This document shows positions 8,233 to 16,769 of a stretch of 40,161 bases of DNA, piece after piece. A program made the position numbers and the translations under genes. Location: the NCBI RefSeq assembly GCF_004348345.1, contig NZ_SMJZ01000067.1, forward strand, positions 1 through 40,161. The letters run 5' to 3'. This DNA comes from Nonomuraea longispora. GTDB taxonomy: Bacteria; Actinomycetota; Actinomycetes; Streptosporangiales; Streptosporangiaceae. The first letter of the stretch is position 1, and each line of letters opens with the position of its first letter. The notes beneath the pieces were generated by a model, which worked only from the letters and a program-made list of their open reading frames with translations, had not been told where the DNA came from and searched no databases.

Positions 8233-9150
8233 GTGGCGGTCCGCAAGCTGGCCGGGCTGGTCGCCACGCTGCTCGCCACCTCGTTCGTGATCTTCGGGGC
8301 GTCGTACGCGGCCCCCGGAGACCCGGTCACGTTCCTGGCGGGCGGCAAGGAGAACCTGACCCCCGAATACCTGGCCGCCATCCGTGCCCAGTACCACCTG
8401 GACGACCCGTTCCTCGTGCAGTACGCGCGCTGGCTCGGCGACGCCGTGACCGGCGACCTCGGGCGCTCGATGCAGTACAACGACCAGGTCTTCGACCTGA
8501 TGATGGCGCGGCTGCCGAGCACGCTCGGGCTGGTGGCGTACGCGGCGGTGTTGTTCGTGGTGTTCGGCGTCGCCCTCGGGGCGCTGGCGGCGGTCCGCGG
8601 CGGCCGCACCGACTCCGCCGTCGTAGCCGGCACCACACTGGCCACCTCGGTGCCGTCGTTCGTCACAGCCGCCGTGCTGATCTCCCTGTTCGGCGTGCAG
8701 CTCGGCTGGTTCCCCGTGATGGGCGGCGGGTCGTTGTGGCACCTGACCCTGCCCGCCGTGACGCTCGCGCTCGGCGCGCTGGCCATCATCAGCCGGGTGA
8801 CCAGGCAGGCCATGATCGAGCAGCGCGAGCTCGACCACGTGACCGTGGCCCGCGCCTCCGGCCTGGCCGAGCGGCTGATCGTCACCAGGCACGTCTTCCG
8901 AGGCGCGCTCGGCCCGATCGTCACCATGTGCGGGCTGGTCACCGCAGGCATGCTGGCGGGCACCGTGGTCGTCGAGACCGCGTTCAGCCTGAACGGGATC
9001 GGCTCGCTGCTGGTCAAGGCCATCAACACGCACGACTTCCCCGTGACCCAGGCGGTGATGTTGTTCATGGTCGTCGCGTACATCGTGGTGACCACGCTCG
9101 TCGAGCTGCTGCAGCCGCTCATCGACCCCCGGGTGAGGAGGCCGGCATGA
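8233..9150 (+). CDS. ABC transporter permease (DppB/OppB type)
   Basis: A 305-residue inner-membrane permease with about six transmembrane helices. It shows the DppB-type N-terminal region (FVIFGASYAAPGDPVTFLAGG), the periplasmic-loop pattern YHLDDPFLVQYARWLGDAV, and the cytoplasmic EAA-like loop VARASGLAERLIVTRHVFRG that contacts the ATPase. The start is the GTG at 8233, 4 nt after the binding-protein stop, and its own stop overlaps the next gene by 4 nt. It forms the membrane channel with the following permease. Confidence 0.92.
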   Translation: MAVRKLAGLVATLLATSFVIFGASYAAPGDPVTFLAGGKENLTPEYLAAIRAQYHLDDPFLVQYARWLGDAVTGDLGRSMQYNDQVFDLMMARLPSTLGLVAYAAVLFVVFGVALGALAAVRGGRTDSAVVAGTTLATSVPSFVTAAVLISLFGVQLGWFPVMGGGSLWHLTLPAVTLALGALAIISRVTRQAMIEQRELDHVTVARASGLAERLIVTRHVFRGALGPIVTMCGLVTAGMLAGTVVVETAFSLNGIGSLLVKAINTHDFPVTQAVMLFMVVAYIVVTTLVELLQPLIDPRVRRPA

Positions 9151-9989
9151 CCACCGTCGTCTCCACCCTCTCGCCCAGGCCGGCGCGGCCCCTCGGCTAC
9201 TGGCTGGCCTCCGGCTTCCTCGGGCTGGTCGTCGCGGCGGCCCTGCTCGCGCCGGTCGTGGCGCCGTACGAACCGGACGCGGTCGACTTCTCCGCCACGC
9301 TCGCCCCCATGTCGCCGGGGCATCCGCTCGGCGCCGACCAGTCCGGCCGCGACCTGCTCACCAGAGTCCTGTACGGCGCCCGCACCTCGCTCGTCGGCCC
9401 GCTGCTGCTGCTCGCCATCGCCTCGGTCCTCGGCGTCGCGCTCGGCACGCTGGCCGCCTGGCACCGCGGCTGGGTGGACACCGTCGTCGCCCGGCTGACC
9501 GACGTCATGTACGCCTTCCCCGGGCTGCTGTTCGTCGTGCTGATCGTGGCCGTGTTCGGCAACGGGATGACCACGGCCATCGTCGCGCTCGGGCTGGCCT
9601 ACACGCCGACGATCGCCCGCTACACCAGGAGCGTCGCGCTGGGCGAGTGCGCCAAGCCGTACATCGACGCCTACCGGGTGCAGGGCATGGGCGGGTTCGC
9701 CATCTGCGTGCGGCACCTGGTGCCCAACATGGCGCGCGCGATCGTCGGCTACCTGGTCGTGCTGTTCGGGGAGGGGCTGATGAGCCTGGCCACGCTGAGC
9801 TTCCTCGGGTTCGGGGCGCAGCCGCCGTCCTCCGACTGGGGGCTGATGGTCAAGGAGGGGCAGCCGGCGATCGTGCAGGGGGCGTTCCTGCCGGTGCTGG
9901 TGCCGGGCGCGGCCATCGCGCTCGTGGTCGTGTCGTTCAACGTGATCGGCGTGCGCCTCGCCGACCGCATGGGCGTGAGGGGCGCATGA
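9147..9989 (+). CDS. ABC transporter permease (DppC/OppC type)
   Basis: A 280-residue permease partner. It has an N-terminal helix, then HPLGADQSGRDLLTRVLYGARTSL, which is characteristic of DppC/OppC proteins, and an EAA loop around YIDAYRVQGMGGFAICVRH. About six membrane segments are visible. The ATG at 9147 overlaps the previous stop (ATGA), and its stop overlaps the next ATG, giving tight translational coupling through the operon. Confidence 0.92.
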   Translation: MTTVVSTLSPRPARPLGYWLASGFLGLVVAAALLAPVVAPYEPDAVDFSATLAPMSPGHPLGADQSGRDLLTRVLYGARTSLVGPLLLLAIASVLGVALGTLAAWHRGWVDTVVARLTDVMYAFPGLLFVVLIVAVFGNGMTTAIVALGLAYTPTIARYTRSVALGECAKPYIDAYRVQGMGGFAICVRHLVPNMARAIVGYLVVLFGEGLMSLATLSFLGFGAQPPSSDWGLMVKEGQPAIVQGAFLPVLVPGAAIALVVVSFNVIGVRLADRMGVRGA

Positions 9990-10930
9990 TGCTGCTTTCC
10001 GTGGAAGGGCTGACGATCGAGGCGGGCGGGCGGCGGCCGATCCTCGCCGACGTCTCGCTCACCGTCGGCAGGGGCGAGATCGTCGGCCTGGTCGGCGAGT
10101 CGGGCTCCGGCAAGTCCACCCTCGCCCGCGCCGTGCTGCGCCTGCTGCCGCAGCACGCGACGGTGTCGGGGCGGGTGCTGGTCTCCGGCGACGACGTGCT
10201 CACGATGGGCCCGGACGCGCTGCGCGACCTGCGCGCCGGCCAGGTGTCGATGATCTACCAGGACCCGCGCTCGTCGCTCAACCCGGTCCGCAGGGTCGGC
10301 GACTTCCTCACCGAGCGCATGGTGCTCACACTCGGCCGGCCCAAGGCCGAGGCCCGCGCGCGGGCGCTGGAACTGCTGGCCGCGGTCGGCCTGCGCGAAC
10401 CCGAGCGGCACATGCGGCAGTACCCGCACGAGCTGTCGGGCGGCATGTTGCAGCGCGTGGTCATCGCCGCCGCGCTGGCCGCCGACCCGGCGCTGCTCCT
10501 CGCCGACGAGGCGACCAGCGCGCTCGACGTCACCACCCAGGCCGAGACGCTCGCGCTGCTGCGCCGCGTACAGGCCGAACGGGAGCTCGGCATGGTGTTC
10601 ATCACCCACGACCTGCACCTGGCCGCCGCCTTCTGCGACCGCGTGAACGTGTTGTACGCGGGCACGATCGTCGAGTCGCGGCCCGCCAAGGAACTGTTCG
10701 ACGACCCGCGCCATCCCTACACCGCGGGGCTGCTGGCCTGCACGCCCGAACTCGACGACCCCCGCCCGATCCGTCCCATCCCCGGCAGGCCGCCCTCGCT
10801 GGACGACACGTTCACCGGCTGCCCCTTCGCGCCCCGGTGCCCGCACGCCACCGGCGCCTGCGAGGAGTGGCGGCCGCGGCCCGTGACCGTGTCCGGCGGC
10901 TCGGCCGCCTGCCGCCTGGTGGAGGCCTGA
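9986..10930 (+). CDS. ABC transporter ATP-binding protein (DppD/OppD type)
   Basis: A 314-residue ATPase. Walker A is GESGSGKST (residues 37-45), the Q-loop is MIYQDPRSSLNP, the signature is LSGGMLQR, Walker B is LLLADEATSALD, and the switch His is in ITHDLHLAAAF. The C-terminus carries the oligopeptide/dipeptide extension with the Cys pattern GCPFAPRCPHATGAC typical of DppD/OppD. The start is ATG 9986 (or ATG 9989), overlapping the permease stop. It energises the permease pair with the next gene. Confidence 0.93.
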   Translation: MMLLSVEGLTIEAGGRRPILADVSLTVGRGEIVGLVGESGSGKSTLARAVLRLLPQHATVSGRVLVSGDDVLTMGPDALRDLRAGQVSMIYQDPRSSLNPVRRVGDFLTERMVLTLGRPKAEARARALELLAAVGLREPERHMRQYPHELSGGMLQRVVIAAALAADPALLLADEATSALDVTTQAETLALLRRVQAERELGMVFITHDLHLAAAFCDRVNVLYAGTIVESRPAKELFDDPRHPYTAGLLACTPELDDPRPIRPIPGRPPSLDDTFTGCPFAPRCPHATGACEEWRPRPVTVSGGSAACRLVEA

Positions 10931-11692
<762 letters not shown>

Positions 11693-11752
11693 CGGCGTCC
11701 GTACGGCTGGCCGCGGTTGAGATGCGCAACCCCCTATGCGATCGTCTCACCC

Positions 11753-11857
11753 ATGGACCAGCTCGCGGCGCTTCTCGACGGCCCGCGTGCCCGCCGGTTC
11801 CGCCGGGTTCCCGCTCCGCCCTGGCCGCCGCGCGTCGGGGGTGGAACCCCGTCGTGA
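11753..11857 (+). pseudogene. Possible N-terminal remnant of an AraC-family regulator (34 codons)
   Basis: A short frame opening MDQLAALLDGPRARR and continuing to APPWPPRV. From memory this resembles the start of cupin-type AraC regulators, which commonly begin MDPLAxLLDGPRARGAFLLRS and have DPPWALR further on. The rest of such a gene is absent, and the frame ends in TGA overlapping the GTG of the HAD gene. It could instead be a genuine short leader ORF coupled to that gene. The identification is by pattern only. Confidence 0.35.
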
Positions 11858-12360
11858 AGCCGCTGCTGTTGCTCGACGTCGACGGCGTGCTCAACCCGAT
11901 GGGCAGGCCGACGCGCGACTACCGGCGTTACCGGTGCACGATCGGCGGTGAGGTCTACACCGTGCACCTCAACCCCATGCACGGCCGCGGGCTGCTCGAC
12001 CTGGCCATCGCCACCGGGTCGGAGCTGGTCTGGGCGACGACGTGGGAGCAGTACGCCAACGAGTGGATCGCGCCCAGGATCGGCCTGCCCTCCCTGCCGG
12101 TCATCCCGCTACCGCCGCAACCCCCGAGCGAGCACGGCGAGATGTTCAAGACCCCGCACGTGGCCGCCTACGCCGGGCGGCGGCCGTTCGTGTGGTTCGA
12201 CGACCAGGTGTGGGCAGAGGACGAGAACTATCTCAGGGTGCGTCGGGGACTGGACGACTTCCTGCTCATCCATGTGGACCCGATGCGTGGCCTGACCAGG
12301 CGACATCTGGGCATGGCGGAAGAGTGGCTCACCCTTACAGGGTTTTCTCAGGGTCCCTGA
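11854..12360 (+). CDS. HAD-like domain protein, function unknown
   Basis: A 168-residue protein opening VKPLLLLDVDGVLNPMG, where Asp8 and Asp10 form the DxD nucleophile/acid pair of HAD phosphatases. WATTWEQYANEWI and VWFDDQVW follow, the latter a plausible source of the C-terminal acidic metal ligands. It lacks a large cap domain. This type is common and unassigned in actinobacteria. The GTG at 11854 is preceded by a G-rich stretch and overlaps the stop of the short AraC-like remnant. It lies downstream of the ABC operon by about 160 nt and is probably separate from it. Confidence 0.7.
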   Translation: MKPLLLLDVDGVLNPMGRPTRDYRRYRCTIGGEVYTVHLNPMHGRGLLDLAIATGSELVWATTWEQYANEWIAPRIGLPSLPVIPLPPQPPSEHGEMFKTPHVAAYAGRRPFVWFDDQVWAEDENYLRVRRGLDDFLLIHVDPMRGLTRRHLGMAEEWLTLTGFSQGP

Positions 12361-12422
12361 CGGGAGTCCGCCGGACCGTTCGGTCGTTGTACGGGTAGGT
12401 CGTAACCACACGGAGGCACAGC

Positions 12423-12614
12423 ATGTACCGCTCAAGAGAGCACAGGATTCTGGCCGGCGTCTGCGGCGGTCTCGCCGACAAGATGGGCCTTCCTCCCACC
12501 CTCGTCCGGATCCTCTGGCTGCTGCTCTCGCTCATCCCGGGGCCGCTCTGGGTGGTCTACGTGGCGATGTGGATCCTCATCCCGGAGGAGCCGAAGGGCT
12601 ACCGTCCGGCATAA
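12423..12614 (+). CDS. PspC domain-containing small membrane protein
   Basis: A 63-residue PspC-family protein. It shows the domain signature REHRILAGVCGGLADKMG (residues 5-22), then LPPTLVRILWLLLSLI and a second hydrophobic stretch WVVYVAMWILIPEE. The family is linked to envelope-stress (phage shock) responses, but stand-alone PspC proteins in actinobacteria have no settled role. GGAGG lies 7 nt before the ATG. It is a single-gene unit followed by a strong hairpin. Confidence 0.88.
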   Translation: MYRSREHRILAGVCGGLADKMGLPPTLVRILWLLLSLIPGPLWVVYVAMWILIPEEPKGYRPA

Positions 12615-12678
12615 GGCTCAGGCCGCGCCGGCCGACTGCCTCGACGGTGGGCCCCGCGCCCTCGTGGCACGCCGCACG

Positions 12679-12704
12679 CCCGGCTTCGAGACCTCGAAGC
12701 CGGG
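12679..12704. terminator. Perfect 11-bp hairpin between convergent genes
   Basis: CCCGGCTTCGA and TCGAAGCCGGG pair perfectly around a 4-nt GACC loop. It lies between pspC (plus) and the sigma-linked membrane protein gene (minus), so it can terminate both. There is no T tract, as is usual in high-GC actinobacteria. Confidence 0.75.
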
Positions 12705-12770
12705 CGGCGGCCCTGCGGCGGCCGGACACCTCGGCCGTCCCTTTGACGCAGTTCCCTTAACGCGTGCCCG

Positions 12771-13340
12771 TTACCGCGTGACGTCCCAGTCGACGAGGGT
12801 GCAGGGCTCGACCGGTCCGGTCATCACCAGTGCCTTGAACCGGGAGGTGATGACCCCGCCCTCCGCGCTCTCCTTGTTCTCGGCGAACTCCATCACCAGG
12901 GTCTGGCCCTGGCCGACGTACCGAGGGTCGATGTCCACCCCTCCGGTCCGAACGCGGGCGGCCTTGTAGCCCATGGAGTCGCGGAACTCCTCGAGGGTGC
13001 TCGGCTCCCCGCCGACCACTTCTCCGCGGCCCGGCTCGCACTGCTTGGCGATCGGCACGTAGCTGACGTCGGCCTGGACGCCGGCCTCCTTAAGGTCGCC
13101 CTCCAGCTTGTCGGCGTCCCTGAACTCGTTGATCTCGACGCTGATCGTGCCGTCGGTGTTCGTGCTCACGGCGTACGCGGGCGTCCCGGTGCCGGTCAGC
13201 AGGGGTACGGCGATGGCGGCCACGGCGGCCATTCCGGCCACTCCCAGCACGGACCGCGTGCGGGTGAGGCGACGACGCCGGTCGGCGCGGGCCGCGATCT
13301 CGGTCTTCAGATCCATCAGCAACTGCTCCTCGAAGTTCAT
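12771..13340 (-). CDS. Sigma-factor-linked single-pass membrane protein (putative anti-sigma or effector)
   Basis: A 189-residue protein of unknown family. A basic cytoplasmic N-terminus of about 30 residues (FEEQLLMDLKTEIAARADRR) is followed by one membrane helix (about 31-50, SVLGVAGMAAVAAIAVPLL) and an extracytoplasmic domain of about 140 residues containing two Cys. Its ATG overlaps the stop of the upstream ECF sigma gene by 4 nt, so the two are co-translated. That is the usual arrangement for a sigma factor and a membrane partner that controls it, but no zinc-type anti-sigma motif is visible. An anti-sigma role is inferred from position alone. Confidence 0.7.
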   Translation of the reverse strand: MNFEEQLLMDLKTEIAARADRRRRLTRTRSVLGVAGMAAVAAIAVPLLTGTGTPAYAVSTNTDGTISVEINEFRDADKLEGDLKEAGVQADVSYVPIAKQCEPGRGEVVGGEPSTLEEFRDSMGYKAARVRTGGVDIDPRYVGQGQTLVMEFAENKESAEGGVITSRFKALVMTGPVEPCTLVDWDVTR

Positions 13341-13885
13341 CGTGCTCCATCCATGACGAAGGACAGGTTGCGTAGCGTCTGGCGGGCGCGATGCAGGCGT
13401 ACCTTGGCGGCGCCCTGGCGGATGCCGAGGGCGTGCGCCGCCTCCGTGACCGTGAGCTGGTCGATGGCGACCAGCTCCAGCATGGCGCGCTCCCCCTCCG
13501 GCAGTTCCTCCATGGCCGCGAAGGCCTTCCTGGCGTCACGCTCCGCGTCGATGCGCTCTTCGAGCCTGGCGACGTCGTCGGCGGCCAGTTGCCGGCGGCC
13601 GTTCATCCGGTCCGATAACTGGTGTTGCCGGTAAACCCGCCGTCGCTCGGCTGAGATCGTGTTGCGGGCCACGCCGTACAACCATGCGATCTCCGTGCCC
13701 AGGTCGGCCCGGTAGGTGTGGGCCGAGTCGAGCACCGCGATGAACACCTCCGCCACCAGGTCCGCGACCGTGTGCGGGTCGTCGACGCGGCGGGCGAGAA
13801 AGCGGGTGACGGCATCGACATGTCGCCGGTAGAAGGCCTCGAAAGCCACAGGATCCGTGGCGATCTTCGGCTGTTTGCGACGCAC
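13337..13885 (-). CDS. ECF RNA polymerase sigma factor
   Basis: A 182-residue sigma-70 family protein with only regions 2 and 4. Region 2 spans about residues 14-83 (FEAFYRRHVDAVTRFLARRV, VADLVAEVFIAVL, WLYGVARNTISAERRR). Region 4 spans about 124-176 (LPEGERAMLELVAIDQLTV, then TEAAHALGIRQGAAKVRLHRAR). The start is a GTG at 13885, preceded by GGGAG. It is coupled to the membrane protein gene downstream. Target promoters and stimulus are unknown. Confidence 0.9.
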   Translation of the reverse strand: MRRKQPKIATDPVAFEAFYRRHVDAVTRFLARRVDDPHTVADLVAEVFIAVLDSAHTYRADLGTEIAWLYGVARNTISAERRRVYRQHQLSDRMNGRRQLAADDVARLEERIDAERDARKAFAAMEELPEGERAMLELVAIDQLTVTEAAHALGIRQGAAKVRLHRARQTLRNLSFVMDGAR

Positions 13886-14120
13886 CGGCCATGCTCCCTT
13901 CGTCGATTGACACCCCTGCTTGGTGAGAAGTGGCCGAAGGGTTACAAGGCTGGACGTTGCCGGTACGGATGGGTGTCCCGCAGGGCTGCGACCTTGGGCG
14001 CGACGACGGCGCTACCTGCCTGGCCGTTGAGGAGCTTCGTCCGAAGCACCTCAACGTTACCAACCTTTCCTAAAGGGGTTTCCCACACCAGCGAACCGGC
14101 CTCCAGCCGGTCGGTCTTGC
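13886..14120. other. Intergenic stretch upstream of the ECF sigma gene
   Basis: No convincing gene is visible here. The stretch carries the leader of the sigma gene on its left side and an almost perfect 15-bp inverted repeat at 14025-14056. A plus-strand open frame crosses it, but its codon use does not look coding. It merges into the decayed GntR fragment, so this may be degraded sequence. Confidence 0.5.
14025..14056. repeat. Near-perfect 15-bp inverted repeat
   Basis: Arms CGTTGAGGAGCTTCG (14025-14039) and CGAAGCACCTCAACG (14042-14056) match at 14 of 15 positions with a 2-nt spacer. As RNA the 2-nt loop is too tight, so it is more likely a DNA operator or a mobile-element end than a terminator. 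It is about 140 nt upstream of the sigma gene start. Confidence 0.6.
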
Positions 14121-14321
14121 GTACCCAGGCCGGCCCGGATCAAGTCCGGCGAGTTCCAGCCTGGCCGGAAGGTGCCGTCCCAGACGGAACTGGAAGAGGT
14201 GACCGGTCTGTCGCGGAACACCGTGAAGAAGGCGCTCGACGTGCTCAAGGCGGAAGGTCTTCTGATCACCGCGCCGGGCCGGGGGTTGTTCCTGGCGGAG
14301 AGGCCGATCATCGAGTCCTGA
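14121..14321 (+). pseudogene. Truncated GntR-family HTH fragment lacking a start codon
   Basis: Reading the frame that ends at TGA 14319-14321 gives ARIKSGEFQPGRKVPSQTEL, then VTGLSRNTVKKALDVLKAEG and LLITAPGRGLFLAE. This is the recognisable core of a GntR winged helix. The first helix that normally precedes ARIKSGE (YxxIADDLR type) is missing. No ATG, GTG or TTG occurs in frame back to the upstream TGA near 14027; the first possible start (GTG in KVPS) lies inside the wing. The remnant was therefore probably disrupted by a deletion or frameshift near 14115-14135. A sequencing error is an alternative. Confidence 0.6.
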
Positions 14322-14414
14322 GCCCCGCATGGGCCCGAGTGGTGGCCTGTGTGCTTGGATCAGGTCATGGACAGGGGCCGGGAAGGCGGTGTACTTCCCG
14401 TTCGAGACCCGGCA

Positions 14415-14420
14415 TATCCT
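14415..14420 (+). promoter_or_regulatory. -10 box of a leaderless lipB promoter
   Basis: TATCCT lies 7 nt before the lipB ATG and there is no Shine-Dalgarno, which fits transcription starting at or next to the start codon. No clear -35 was found. Confidence 0.45.
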
Positions 14421-14427
14421 CGAAGTC

Positions 14428-15063
14428 ATGAGGGCAAGGCCGCTGACGCTCATCGAGGATGAGCTCGTCGACTACGACATGGCTATGGAGCGCATGACCG
14501 ACCTGGTCGGGCAGCGCCAGCGGGACGAACGACCGGACACGCTCTGGCTGCTGAGCCACCCCTCCGTCTACACGGTCGGCCGCCGCACCCCGCTCGACCA
14601 CCTGCCCGACCCGACGCGCGGCATCCCCGTGGTCGAGACCGGGCGGGGCGGGCAGCTCACCTACCACGGGCCGGGGCAGCTCGTCGGCTACCTGGTCGTC
14701 AAGCTCGACGACGACCAGGGCATCGTCGACTACGTCCGCGAGGTGGAGCTGCGGCTGGTGGAGGCGCTGGGCAAGCTGGGCCTGCCGGCCGAGCGCCGTG
14801 ACACGCCGCCCGGCTCCGAGTTGCTCACCGGCGTCTGGACCGCCGACACCGGACGAAAGATCATCTCGATCGGGATGCGGCAGAGCCGGGGCGTCACCAG
14901 CCACGGGTTCGCGCTCAACGTCGAGGGCGACCTGTCGCCGTGGAACTGGGCGATCGCCTGCGGCATGCCCGACGTGGACATGACCTCGCTCAAGCGGGAA
15001 CTGGGCGAGGCCTCGATGGCCGACGTCCGCGCGGCCGTGGCCACCGCCTTCGAAGCCTCCTGA
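14428..15063 (+). CDS. lipB: Lipoyl(octanoyl) transferase LipB
   Basis: Transfers octanoyl groups from acyl carrier protein to apo-lipoyl domains, the first step of endogenous lipoate synthesis in the cytoplasm. The 211-residue length fits. The family signatures are RGGQLTYHGPGQLVGY (residues 73-88), GRKIISIGMRQSRGVTSHG with the conserved Lys144, and IACGMPD with the catalytic Cys178. The start at ATG 14428 matches the family length and follows a -10 box by 7 nt. LipA is not encoded next to it; the 3' neighbour is a convergent amino-acid permease. Confidence 0.93.
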   Translation: MRARPLTLIEDELVDYDMAMERMTDLVGQRQRDERPDTLWLLSHPSVYTVGRRTPLDHLPDPTRGIPVVETGRGGQLTYHGPGQLVGYLVVKLDDDQGIVDYVREVELRLVEALGKLGLPAERRDTPPGSELLTGVWTADTGRKIISIGMRQSRGVTSHGFALNVEGDLSPWNWAIACGMPDVDMTSLKRELGEASMADVRAAVATAFEAS

Positions 15064-15076
15064 CCAGGGCGCCTCG

Positions 15077-16609
15077 TCAGGGGGCGGGGACCTCGTCGTC
15101 GACCGTGCGGCGGGGGCCCGTGAACCAGTGGCGGGCCGACAACACCCACCACAGCGCGATGCCGACCAGCACCACCCCCACCGCGATCGGCGCGTAGTTG
15201 ACCGACGTCCACGTGAAGTCCGGGTTGCCGGGCACGCCCTCGGGCGAGAACGGCATGATGAAGTAGATCGAGACGACGGCGATCTCGACGCAGGCGATCC
15301 AGCACAACGCCTTGTACTTCCCGCCGAGCGTCCACGGGCCGGGGGTGAAGGCGTCGCCCATGCGCAGGCGCAGCCAGATCGGGATGAGGAAGGCCAGGTA
15401 GAGCCCGATGACGGCGATCGAGACGACCGCGTAGAACGCGACCGGTGTGGTCAGGCCGGGAGGGGCGTAGAGGGCGGGCAGGGTGATGAGGGCGGCGGTG
15501 ACGCAGCCGCCGAGGATGGCGTTGACGGGGGTGCGGTTGCGGTCGATCCGCGACCACAGCCGCCAGCCGGGGATCGCGCCGTCACGCGCGAACGCGTACG
15601 TCATCCGCGACATCGACGTCACGCAGCTCATCCCGCAGAAGAACTGGCCGATGGTGGAGATCGCGAAGATCGCGGTGGCCAGCGGGGACGACAGGGCCGT
15701 CTCGAAGATGGCGCCGACGAAGCCGCCCTGCTCGTTGAGCGCGTCCACGTTCGTCGCGGCGAACAGGAACGACAGCAGCAGGATCCACCCGCCGATGGCC
15801 GAGTAGAAGATCGACTGCCACAGCCCGCGGGCCGCGCTCCTGGCCGCGCCCTGCGTCTCCTCCGACACGTGGGCGCAGGCGTCGAAACCGGTGATCGTGT
15901 ACTGGGTGAGCAGGAAGCCGAGCGGCAGCACGTACAGCCAGAAGGGCAGTCCTTCCGAGCCGGTGCCGAAGCCGGAGTTGTCGTTCGTGCCGCCGAAGAC
16001 GAAGCCGAGCGACTGGTGGTCGTCGGGCGCGAAGATCAGGATGCCGACGATGATCGCGGCGCCGGCGACGTGCCACCAGACCGAGACGTTCTGCAGCAGC
16101 GAGATCAGCCGGTGGCTGTAGATGTTGATGAGGGCGTGCAGCGCGAGGACGATCACGAACAGCAGGAACGCCTGCGGGAGTGTGCCCTCCCACGCTCCGC
16201 CGGTCAGCCGGTTGATGGTGATGTTGAGGAACGTCGCGCAGCCGTAGTCGACGGAGGCGGTGACGGCGATGAGGCCGATCAGGTTGAGCCACCCGGTGAA
16301 CCAGCCGTGGATCGGCCTGCCCAGCTTGGCGGCCCACCAGTAGATGCCGCCCGCCGTCGGATACGCGGAGACCAGCTCCGACATGCAGAAGCCGATGATC
16401 AGGATGAAGGCGGAGATCAGCGGCCAGCCCCAGGAGATGGCGATGGGGCCGCCGTTGTTCCAGGCCTGTCCGAAAGTGGTGAAGCAGCCGGCGAGAATGG
16501 AGATGATCGAGAACGAGATGGCGAAGTTCGAGAATCCGCTCCAGGTGCGGGCCAGCTCCTGCTTGTAGCCGAGCTCGGCGAGTCGCCTGGAATCCTCTTC
16601 AGTGGTCAC
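15077..16609 (-). CDS. APC-superfamily amino acid permease (ACT/GabP-like)
   Basis: A 510-residue permease with about twelve hydrophobic segments. The N-terminus LAELGYKQELARTWSGFSNF is characteristic of the amino acid/choline transporter (ACT) branch, which includes GABA, choline and polyamine permeases. GGPIAISWGWPLIS and SAYPTAGGIYWWAAKLG follow in helices 2-3, and the conserved TGFDACAHVSEET lies near the middle. The start is a GTG at 16609. It is a single-gene unit with a palindrome in its promoter region; the substrate cannot be set from sequence. Confidence 0.9.
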   Translation of the reverse strand: MTTEEDSRRLAELGYKQELARTWSGFSNFAISFSIISILAGCFTTFGQAWNNGGPIAISWGWPLISAFILIIGFCMSELVSAYPTAGGIYWWAAKLGRPIHGWFTGWLNLIGLIAVTASVDYGCATFLNITINRLTGGAWEGTLPQAFLLFVIVLALHALINIYSHRLISLLQNVSVWWHVAGAAIIVGILIFAPDDHQSLGFVFGGTNDNSGFGTGSEGLPFWLYVLPLGFLLTQYTITGFDACAHVSEETQGAARSAARGLWQSIFYSAIGGWILLLSFLFAATNVDALNEQGGFVGAIFETALSSPLATAIFAISTIGQFFCGMSCVTSMSRMTYAFARDGAIPGWRLWSRIDRNRTPVNAILGGCVTAALITLPALYAPPGLTTPVAFYAVVSIAVIGLYLAFLIPIWLRLRMGDAFTPGPWTLGGKYKALCWIACVEIAVVSIYFIMPFSPEGVPGNPDFTWTSVNYAPIAVGVVLVGIALWWVLSARHWFTGPRRTVDDEVPAP

Positions 16610-16644
16610 TGAGGTCTCCCTGGGGGCACGGAGGACGCTCCATT

Positions 16645-16662
16645 TGGTCTACGTCTAGACCA
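16645..16662. promoter_or_regulatory. TGGTCTA inverted repeat upstream of the permease
   Basis: TGGTCTA (16645-16651) and TAGACCA (16656-16662) are perfect arms around CGTC, 35 nt upstream of the permease start. The half sites match those of the GntR-family DasR box (TGGTCTAGACCA), but here the halves are pushed apart by extra bases. It is a plausible operator for a GntR-type regulator. Confidence 0.5.
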
Positions 16663-16717
16663 TTTCTCTCCAGGGGACAAGGCGTTACGGCATGGTTTCG
16701 ATCTGCTCGCTTCACGC

Positions 16718-16752
16718 CGGAGGGAGGGCGCCGGCTCGGCGCCCTCCCTCCG
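16718..16752 (-). terminator. Strong 15-bp GC hairpin downstream of the PfpI-like gene
   Basis: CGGAGGGAGGGCGCC (16718-16732) pairs fully with GGCGCCCTCCCTCCG (16738-16752) around a GGCTC loop. It starts 18 nt after the minus-strand stop at 16770 and precedes the permease promoter, so it most likely terminates the PfpI-like gene. Confidence 0.8.
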
Positions 16753-16769
16753 CGGCGGCTTCGCGCCTG

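Noticed and set aside
6591..9716. Minus-strand frame of over 1000 codons
   Set aside because: It lies opposite the first peptide ABC operon, whose genes have clear family motifs, so this is a high-GC shadow.
15128..16612. Plus-strand frame opposite the amino-acid permease
   Set aside because: Composition is charged and repetitive and the true gene on the minus strand has clear membrane helices.
16645..16662. True DasR box
   Set aside because: Only the half sites match; the spacing differs from the known 16-bp site, so it is kept as an unspecified operator.
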